From Stenotrophomonas sp. (GTDB taxonomy: Bacteria; Pseudomonadota; Gammaproteobacteria; Xanthomonadales; Xanthomonadaceae), in contig QFOV01000299.1 of NCBI GenBank assembly GCA_003248565.1, positions 1 through 5,710 on the forward strand: DNA of 5,710 nucleotides, read 5' to 3'. Made by a program: the position numbers and the translations under genes. Below the pieces are notes generated by a model, which searched no databases, had not been told where the DNA came from, and saw nothing but the letters and a program-made list of their open reading frames with translations. Shown piece by piece: positions 1-3,812 of this stretch (the stretch's first letter is position 1; the number at the start of each line of letters is the position of its first letter).

Positions 1-78
1 GATCTGGAGAAGGGCAAGGGTTACGACCGCGCCAAGTTCGATGCCTTCCTGAAAGCATGGGCACCGCCGGCGAAGTAA
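1..78 (+). CDS. C-terminal fragment of an unidentified protein
   Basis: The window opens inside a reading frame that gives 25 residues, ending ...FLKAWAPPAK, then TAA at 76-78. The tail is charged and lysine-rich (DLEKGKGYDRAK) and contains no motif I can assign to a family. An intrinsic terminator starts 20 bases after the stop, which supports this as a genuine gene end and makes it the last gene of its transcription unit. The start and most of the protein lie outside the window, so no function is offered. Confidence 0.75.
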   Translation, partial: DLEKGKGYDRAKFDAFLKAWAPPAK

Positions 79-98
79 GCCTGCGATGTGCTTGAACG

Positions 99-127
99 AA
101 AACGGCGCCGAGAGGCGCCGTTTTTTT
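99..127 (+). terminator. Intrinsic (Rho-independent) terminator of the upstream gene
   Basis: A perfect 7-bp GC stem (CGGCGCC at 103-109 with GGCGCCG at 114-120) closes on a GAGA tetraloop (110-113, GNRA type). It is followed by seven T residues (121-127) and preceded by four A residues (99-102), which can extend the stem by four A-T pairs. The A-run also makes it potentially active on the opposite strand. It lies 20 bases after the stop codon at 76-78 and is the only classical terminator in the window. Confidence 0.93.
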
Positions 128-130
128 GTG

Positions 131-275
131 CCCCCTCCCTTGCGCATAGCGCAGGGGAGGGCCGGGGAGGGGGGCCTTTGATTTTGCTGTTAGCTGTTAG
201 CTGTTTGCTGGCAGCAAAGCCAAAGCCAAAGCACCCCTCCCCAACCCTCCCCTGCGCTATGCGCAAGGGAGGGGG
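131..275. repeat. Inverted pair of REP-like stem-loop repeats
   Basis: The arms 131-175 and 231-275 are reverse complements at 42 of 45 positions, with 31 consecutive matches (131-161 against 245-275). Each arm also folds on itself. In the right arm 245-257 pairs with 261-273 around a TAT loop, giving 12 pairs with one C-A mismatch; in the left arm the same hairpin is 133-161. The arms are separated by 55 bases made of short tandem repeats. The element lies between a terminated gene and the next gene, as expected for REP/BIME-type intergenic repeats. I see no gene in 79-363. Confidence 0.85.
187..232. repeat. Short tandem repeats and nested hairpin between the inverted arms
   Basis: Three heptamers are visible: CTGTTAG (187-193), CTGTTAG (194-200) and CTGTTTG (201-207). 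They are followed by three perfect CAAAGC hexamers (215-220, 221-226, 227-232). TTTGCTG (204-210) and CAGCAAA (212-218) form a 7-base inverted repeat around one base, close to the centre of the 131-275 element. No coding function is apparent. Confidence 0.75.
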
Positions 276-363
276 TTAGGCCACAGCCGTCATCTTCATT
301 TTGTTCGCCCGCGGCCGCTAACGAATCAATCCCTCTGCATCCGGCGCCTTGCCCTCCCTCATC

Positions 364-1479
364 ATGCAGCCAGCTGCCAGCCCCGATTCCAGCACCGCAA
401 CGGTTGAGCAGGAGCTCGCCAGCACCAATCTGCCTACGGTGGACGAACTGCTGGACGAAAGCGCCGCGCCGGAAGAGTCCGCACCGCCGCCGCGCTATCG
501 GCTGCCGCAGGCCGCAGTACCGCCCAACATCATGTTGCAGTCGGCCGTCATCCGGCTGGTGGAGCAGAAGGAACAGATCGACCAGATAGCGCGTAATGGC
601 TTGCTGGCCGGCCTGTTGCCGCCGGAATGGAGTGCATCGCCCGGCAACGAACTGCGCGCCTTCGTTGCCAGCGTGGTGCCGTTCGCTTCCGACAACGTGC
701 GTGGCGAAACCATCGCCGCGCGCGTGCCGCTGAAGTTCCTGCTCGGCCACTCGCAGCGCTGGGGCAAGCCCGATGTGGCCGAACCCAATTCCCTGTCGGC
801 CTTCCTGGCCAGCGATGAGCGCGCCAACAGCGGCGTCAGTGACCACGCCGAGGTCATGCTGCTATCGCCGTTGGGGCTGGGCTGGGCGCACTCCGGCCGC
901 AGCCGCGTCGGCTTCCTGCGCGCGATGGGCCTGGAATCCATGGCGGCACGGGTGACGGCGTTGCCTTATCCGGCGCCGGAACAGCTGGCGCTCTACCAGG
1001 TCAACAATGATGGCCTGACCCAGTTCTGGTGCGTGATGGACAAGCGTCGGCTGCGCGCGCTGCCGGTGCCGGCCCTGTCGCTACCGTTGCTGACCGCTTA
1101 CGGTGTCGCTGCGCCAGAAGCATGGCCGTCCAACTGGCCGGCGCCGGCCGACGTTGGCGCGGAGTTGGCGTTGGCGCGGATGGGCAAAGGCACTGCCGAA
1201 GTCGATCTGGTCAAGCTGGTGGACAAAATCAGACGTGACCAGGCCAACGATGCCTGGACCGGCGCCAGCCTCATGCAGCTGCACACGTGGGTGCCGCGCT
1301 GGCGGTTCTTCCTGACCTCGTTCATCGGTCTGCCGGCCGGCCTGTTGCTGCTTGCAGCATTGGCGTTGCCCGGCCGCGTGGAAGCGGCGGCGGTGGCGGC
1401 GGCATTGGGTTTTGCAGGTGGTGCGATCGCGGCCCTTGCCGCGCCGTGGATCTATGCGCGGCGCAAGCACCTGAGTTGA
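364..1479 (+). CDS. Hypothetical protein with two C-terminal transmembrane helices
   Basis: This is a 371-residue protein I cannot assign to a named family. The N-terminus (about 1-50) is a low-complexity Ala/Pro/Ser/Glu segment without a signal peptide. A soluble region of mixed character follows (about 50-310). Two hydrophobic helices come next, about 314-337 (from FFLTSFIGLPAG) and 341-366 (rich in Ala/Gly), ending in basic RRKHLS. The positive-inside rule puts both termini in the cytoplasm, with the soluble part tethered to the inner membrane by a C-terminal hairpin. I chose the ATG at 364. A TTG at 349 would add five residues, and an in-frame stop at 319 bars anything longer; no clear Shine-Dalgarno supports either start. 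It converges on the MarR gene and is probably monocistronic. Confidence 0.82.
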   Translation: MQPAASPDSSTATVEQELASTNLPTVDELLDESAAPEESAPPPRYRLPQAAVPPNIMLQSAVIRLVEQKEQIDQIARNGLLAGLLPPEWSASPGNELRAFVASVVPFASDNVRGETIAARVPLKFLLGHSQRWGKPDVAEPNSLSAFLASDERANSGVSDHAEVMLLSPLGLGWAHSGRSRVGFLRAMGLESMAARVTALPYPAPEQLALYQVNNDGLTQFWCVMDKRRLRALPVPALSLPLLTAYGVAAPEAWPSNWPAPADVGAELALARMGKGTAEVDLVKLVDKIRRDQANDAWTGASLMQLHTWVPRWRFFLTSFIGLPAGLLLLAALALPGRVEAAAVAAALGFAGGAIAALAAPWIYARRKHLS

Positions 1480-1497
1480 TCGTCGCTGACGATCAAC
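1475..1497. terminator. Hairpin spanning both stop codons of a convergent gene pair
   Basis: GTTGATCGTC (1475-1484) and GACGATCAAC (1488-1497) form a perfect 10-bp stem around a GCT loop. The TGA stop of the membrane-protein gene (1477-1479) pairs base for base with the TCA that is the minus-strand stop of the MarR gene (1493-1495). No T-run follows on either strand, so this is not a canonical intrinsic terminator. It could still act as a bidirectional transcript end or RNA 3'-end stabiliser. The structure is certain at sequence level; the role is inferred. Confidence 0.6.
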
Positions 1498-1987
1498 CCT
1501 CGTTCATGCGCTGCAGGCCGGCATCGGCCAGGCGCGTGATCAGGCGTTCGAGTACCTGTTCCTCGTCCTCGGTGAGCGCTGACATCAGGCGCCGTTCCAT
1601 CTCGATCACCATCGGCGCGATGGTCTCGTAGACCTCGAAGCCCGCGGCCGAAAGCGCCAGCACCGAACGACGACGGTCATCGCCATGGGTCTCGCGTTTG
1701 ATGAAACCGCGCTCCAGTAGGCGGGCCACGGCGCGGCTGACCGCCACCTTGTCCATTGCCGTGCGCTCGGACACTTCACTGGCCGAGGAGCCCGGATACA
1801 GCGCCAGGATGGTGATCACCCGCCATTCGGGAATGGCCAGGCCGTAGCGCTCGCCGTACAGCCGGGCGATGTTGCCGCTGACCCGGTTGGACAGGACGCT
1901 GATGCGGTAAGGCAGGAACTGCTCAAGATCCAGCAACACGTGCGAGGCGCGGATGCTGGTGGACTTGCTGTAATCGGAAGAGCTCAT
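1493..1987 (-). CDS. MarR-family transcriptional regulator, probable repressor of hppD
   Basis: The protein has 164 residues, typical of MarR proteins. The winged-helix core is visible: a dimerisation helix region about 20-50, YGLAIPEWRVITILALYPG (48-66), the recognition helix-turn-helix about 69-93 (SASEVSERTAMDKVAVSRAV), and the wing signature DDRRRS (103-108). A C-terminal dimerisation helix runs about 117-160. I preferred the ATG at 1987 because AAGGTG (1997-2002 on the complement) lies 9 bases upstream; the GTG at 1999 is itself part of that site. The gene is divergent from hppD, and a perfect palindrome between them is the likely operator, so repression of hppD and autoregulation are inferred. 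Its ligand cannot be read from sequence; a tyrosine-pathway aromatic such as homogentisate or 4-hydroxyphenylpyruvate is a guess from context. Confidence 0.93.
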   Translation of the reverse strand: MSSSDYSKSTSIRASHVLLDLEQFLPYRISVLSNRVSGNIARLYGERYGLAIPEWRVITILALYPGSSASEVSERTAMDKVAVSRAVARLLERGFIKRETHGDDRRRSVLALSAAGFEVYETIAPMVIEMERRLMSALTEDEEQVLERLITRLADAGLQRMNEG

Positions 1988-1996
1988 GCTGCAGTG

Positions 1997-2002
1997 CACC
2001 TT
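1997..2002 (-). promoter_or_regulatory. Ribosome binding site deciding the MarR gene start
   Basis: Read on the minus strand this is AAGGTG, ending 9 bases before the ATG at 1987. It favours that ATG over the GTG at 1999, which overlaps it. Its upstream edge overlaps the first two bases of the hppD -35 element. Confidence 0.65.
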
Positions 2003-2009
2003 GATGGTG

Positions 2010-2023
2010 GTTTCATGTGAAAC
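2010..2023. promoter_or_regulatory. Palindromic operator, probable MarR-protein binding site
   Basis: The sequence GTTTCATGTGAAAC is a perfect inverted repeat of 6+6 bases around a central TG. MarR-family dimers commonly bind palindromes of about this size. It fills the spacer of the hppD promoter and lies 22 bases upstream of the regulator's own ATG, so one site could control both genes. That this MarR protein is the ligand of the site is inferred from position. Confidence 0.75.
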
Positions 2024-2027
2024 TATA
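2022..2027 (-). promoter_or_regulatory. Possible -10 element of the MarR gene
   Basis: On the minus strand this reads TATAGT and would start transcription near 2015, inside the operator, giving a leader of about 28 bases. I see no convincing -35 at the right distance (the bases there read AAAAGC), so the call is tentative. It overlaps the hppD -10 on the other strand, which would make the two promoters mutually exclusive. Confidence 0.35.
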
Positions 2028-2074
2028 ACCTTCGGTCCAGACCCGCTTTTTTGGGGCGGATCTTCCTGTTTTCA

Positions 2075-2092
2075 TCGCCGGTACCCCGGCGA
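2075..2092 (+). promoter_or_regulatory. Hairpin in the hppD leader
   Basis: CGCCGG (2076-2081) and CCGGCG (2086-2091) pair around TACC, and a T-A pair (2075/2092) can extend the stem to 7 bp. It sits in the predicted untranslated leader, 14 bases before the GGAGG ribosome binding site. It does not cover that site and no T-run follows, so it is not a terminator. It may protect the 5' end or be incidental. Confidence 0.45.
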
Positions 2093-2105
2093 CCGCCATG
2101 CTCCC

Positions 2106-2110
2106 GGAGG
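2106..2110 (+). promoter_or_regulatory. Ribosome binding site of hppD
   Basis: GGAGG lies 6 bases before the ATG at 2117. It fixes that start over the in-frame TTG at 2051, which would add 22 residues that do not look like an HPPD N-terminus. Confidence 0.85.
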
Positions 2111-2116
2111 CAACCC

Positions 2117-3226
2117 ATGAACACCCCTACTGCATCCAACGCGCCCAACCTGGGCATGCAGGTCACCACCTTTGAAAACCCGATGGGCATCGATGGTTTT
2201 GAGTTCGTCGAATTCGGCGCACCGGCGGGGCAGGCTGCCCAGCTGCACGCGTACTTCAAGAACATGGGGTTCACGGCCGTCCTCCGCCACCGGCAGCGTG
2301 CTATTACCGTCTACCGTCAAGGCGGCGTCAACTTTCTTGTGAACGAGGAGCCCAACTCGTTCGCTGCCGACTTCGCCGCCAAGCATGGTCCTAGCGCCTG
2401 CGGCTTCGCCATCCGCTTCCAGAAGCCGGCCGCCGAGGTGCTGTCAGCGGCCCTGGGCAACGGCGCCGAGGAAGTGGATCTGCTGGCGGATACCCGCGCG
2501 GTATCGGCGCCGGTGATCAAGGGTATCGGCGATTGCATGCTGTACCTGGTGGATCGTTACGGCGGTGCCGGAAGCATCTACGACACCGACTACGAGCCGA
2601 TCGAAGGCGCCGACCAGAACCCGGCCGGCTTCGGCCTGACCTTCATCGATCACCTGACCCACAACCTGTACCTGGGCAACATGCAGCAGTGGTCGGATTA
2701 CTACGAGCGCCTGTTCAACTTCCGTGAGATCCGCTACTTCGACATCAAGGGGGCAAAGACCGGCCTGGTGTCCAAGGCGATGACCGCACCGGACGGCGTC
2801 GTGCGCATCCCGCTCAACGAGTCTTCCGACCCGAAGAGCCAGATCAACGAATACCTCGACGCCTACAAGGGCGAGGGCATCCAGCACATCGCCTGCTTCA
2901 CCGACAACATCTACGACACCGTCGAAGCGATGCGCGAGCAGGGTATTGAGTTCCTGGACACGCCGGACACCTACTTCGACGTGGTCGACCTGCGCATCCC
3001 GAACAATGGCGAAGACGTTGAGCGCCTGCGCAAGAACAAGATCCTGATCGACGCCGACCCGGAAACCAAACAGCGCAAGCTGCTGCAGATCTTCACCAAG
3101 AACTGCATCGGCCCGATCTTCTTCGAGATCATCCAGCGCAAGGGCAATGAAGGTTTTGGCGAAGGCAATTTCCAGGCCTTGTTTGAAAGCATCGAGCGCG
3201 ACCAGATGGATCGTGGTGTGCTGTAA
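2117..3226 (+). CDS. hppD: 4-Hydroxyphenylpyruvate dioxygenase
   Basis: This 369-residue non-haem Fe(II) enzyme converts 4-hydroxyphenylpyruvate and O2 to homogentisate and CO2, the second step of tyrosine breakdown. It is a vicinal-oxygen-chelate protein. The N-terminal domain is about 15-160 (MQVTTFENPMGIDGFEFVEF at its start) and the catalytic C-terminal domain about 170-369. The 2-His-1-carboxylate triad is present: H179 (FIDHLTHN), H257 (GIQHIAC) and E337 (FFEIIQR), with spacings close to the Pseudomonas enzyme. The C-terminal GFGEGNFQALFESIE block, which forms the lid helix in known structures, is intact. Length is a little above the roughly 357 residues of Pseudomonas because of a slightly longer N-terminus. 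The start is set by GGAGG. It heads the operon leading to hmgA and carries the promoter/operator at 2001-2029. No sign of damage. Confidence 0.97.
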   Translation: MNTPTASNAPNLGMQVTTFENPMGIDGFEFVEFGAPAGQAAQLHAYFKNMGFTAVLRHRQRAITVYRQGGVNFLVNEEPNSFAADFAAKHGPSACGFAIRFQKPAAEVLSAALGNGAEEVDLLADTRAVSAPVIKGIGDCMLYLVDRYGGAGSIYDTDYEPIEGADQNPAGFGLTFIDHLTHNLYLGNMQQWSDYYERLFNFREIRYFDIKGAKTGLVSKAMTAPDGVVRIPLNESSDPKSQINEYLDAYKGEGIQHIACFTDNIYDTVEAMREQGIEFLDTPDTYFDVVDLRIPNNGEDVERLRKNKILIDADPETKQRKLLQIFTKNCIGPIFFEIIQRKGNEGFGEGNFQALFESIERDQMDRGVL

Positions 3227-3246
3227 GCGCTGAAGCAGCGTAAGAC

Positions 3247-3285
3247 AAAGCCCCTCTCCCCTCGGGAGAGGGGTTGGGGTGAGGG
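3247..3285 (-). repeat. REP-like stem-loop repeat, copy 1 (inverted)
   Basis: Perfect 10-bp stem CCCCTCTCCC (3251-3260) / GGGAGAGGGG (3264-3273) around CTC, with a flanking TTGGGGTGAGGG head (3274-3285). Its reverse complement matches copy 2 at 37 of 39 positions, and only the loop differs. It lies 20 bases after the hppD stop, where the hairpin could slow polymerase or protect the hppD mRNA 3' end. No T-run follows, so full termination is unlikely. Confidence 0.9.
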
Positions 3286-3313
3286 CGAAGCTGCTAAAGA
3301 TCATGAAAGGCGC

Positions 3314-3320
3314 AAGGAGG
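3314..3320 (+). promoter_or_regulatory. Strong ribosome binding site of the DUF559 gene
   Basis: AAGGAGG, a perfect anti-16S match, ends 7 bases before the ATG at 3328. It indicates that the small gene is translated and is not a chance frame. Confidence 0.85.
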
Positions 3321-3327
3321 CCGCTTC

Positions 3328-3726
3328 ATGAGCTATTGCAGCAAACCACCATTACCCACGGTTACTCTGGGGCGTGCCCGCAGGCTTCGCCATAATCTGA
3401 CCGACGCCGAGCGCAAGCTCTGGAACAGGTTGAGGAACGGCCAGCTGTGTGGGTTGAAGTTTCGCAGGCAGCATCCGGTTCCGCCGTATATCGTTGATTT
3501 TTACTGTGAGGCCAAACGGCTGGTAGTAGAGCTGGATGGCTCACAGCACAATGAAGACGTCGATCGCGTGCGCACTCGCTTCCTGGAGCAGCAAGGTTTG
3601 ACCGTATTGCGCTTCCGGGACAACGATGTGCTGCTGCAGGTGGATGCGGTGCTGGTAGCCATTTTGATGATGGCTGAAAGCCTTACCCTCACCCCAACCC
3701 CTCTCCCGGAGGGAGAGGGGCTTTAA
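3328..3726 (+). CDS. DUF559 family protein, Vsr-like endonuclease domain
   Basis: The protein has 132 residues. DUF559 proteins are small relatives of the very-short-patch-repair (Vsr) and PD-(D/E)XK nuclease fold; their biological role is not established. The family pattern is clear: RARRLRHNLTDAERKLWNRL (16-35), KFRRQHPVPPYIVDFYC (44-60) and VVELDGSQHN (66-75), then RTRFLEQQGLTVLRFRDNDVL (82-102). Candidate catalytic residues are D57, E68, D70 and Q73-H74. The segment after QH looks a few residues shorter than usual. The last 15 or so residues (LTLTPTPLPEGEGL) and the stop are encoded by repeat copy 2 and are unlikely to belong to the fold. Four AGG arginine codons and more AT-ending codons set it apart from hppD and hmgA. 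It sits between two genes of one pathway with no evident role in it. Cytoplasmic; no signal or membrane segment. Confidence 0.88.
   Translation: MSYCSKPPLPTVTLGRARRLRHNLTDAERKLWNRLRNGQLCGLKFRRQHPVPPYIVDFYCEAKRLVVELDGSQHNEDVDRVRTRFLEQQGLTVLRFRDNDVLLQVDAVLVAILMMAESLTLTPTPLPEGEGL
3686..3724 (+). repeat. REP-like stem-loop repeat, copy 2
   Basis: Head CCCTCACCCCAA, then a perfect 10-bp stem 3698-3707 / 3711-3720 around GGA, then CTTT. It overlaps the 3' end of the DUF559 gene and supplies its last codons and the first base of the TAA stop. It is the inverted partner of copy 1 and a direct repeat of copy 3. Confidence 0.92.
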
Positions 3727-3747
3727 GCGGCAATGCTTCAGCTCTTA

Positions 3748-3785
3748 CCTCACCCCAACCCCTCTCCCGGAGGGAGAGGGGCTTT
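3748..3785 (+). repeat. REP-like stem-loop repeat, copy 3
   Basis: These 38 bases are identical to 3687-3724 of copy 2, offset by 61 bases in the same orientation. The stem is 3759-3768 / 3772-3781 with loop GGA. It ends 27 bases before the hmgA ATG, so hmgA mRNA made by read-through would carry this hairpin just ahead of its ribosome binding region. Confidence 0.92.
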
Positions 3786-3812
3786 GAACGCAACAACACA
3801 GGCAGGTTCGTG

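Larger units (their letters stand above)
2001..2029 (+). promoter_or_regulatory. Sigma-70 promoter of hppD
   Basis: TTGATG (2001-2006, four of six match TTGACA) and TATAAC (2024-2029, five of six match TATAAT) are separated by exactly 17 bases. Transcription would start near 2036, giving a leader of about 80 bases before the hppD ATG at 2117. The spacer holds the 14-bp palindrome at 2010-2023, so a bound repressor would block both elements. This is the best sigma-70 match I found in the hppD-MarR intergenic region; it has not been shown experimentally. Confidence 0.75.
3223..3748. mobile_element. Putative repeat-bounded cassette carrying the DUF559 gene
   Basis: The two ends are inverted relative to each other. 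Outer boxes 3223-3237 and 3734-3748 match inverted at 14 of 15 positions. Inner 39-bp stem-loops 3247-3285 and 3686-3724 match inverted at 37 of 39. The 9 bases between box and stem-loop are equal in length on both sides but unrelated. Between the ends sits one gene with codon use unlike its neighbours. The left outer box overlaps the hppD stop codon. I see no transposase and no target duplication, so 'mobile' is an inference; duplication and inversion of local repeats would give the same picture. Confidence 0.4.

Noticed and set aside
301..330. Possible promoter TTGTTC followed by an AT-richer stretch before the gene at 364
   Set aside because: No acceptable -10 hexamer at 16-18 bases. The gene must have a promoter, but I cannot place it.
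190..846. 218-residue minus-strand frame across the inverted repeat and the membrane-protein gene
   Set aside because: It crosses the repeat and lies antisense to the better-supported gene at 364-1479; the composition is typical of a shadow frame.
3251..3273. Intrinsic terminator after hppD
   Set aside because: The stem is strong but is followed by TTGGGGTGAG rather than a T-run. It is better explained as a copy of the dispersed repeat.
3274..3300. Possible promoter TTGGGG / TAAAGA before the DUF559 gene
   Set aside because: The spacer is only 15 bases, both boxes match poorly, and the TTGGGG is part of the repeat head.
2444..3304. 286-residue open frame on the minus strand opposite hppD
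   Set aside because: Antisense shadow of a firmly identified gene. Its N-terminus is translated repeat sequence and it has no ribosome binding site.
3223..3748. CRISPR-like repeat arrangement
   Set aside because: Only two direct copies and one inverted copy exist. They are palindromic, there is no regular spacer series, and no cas gene is present.
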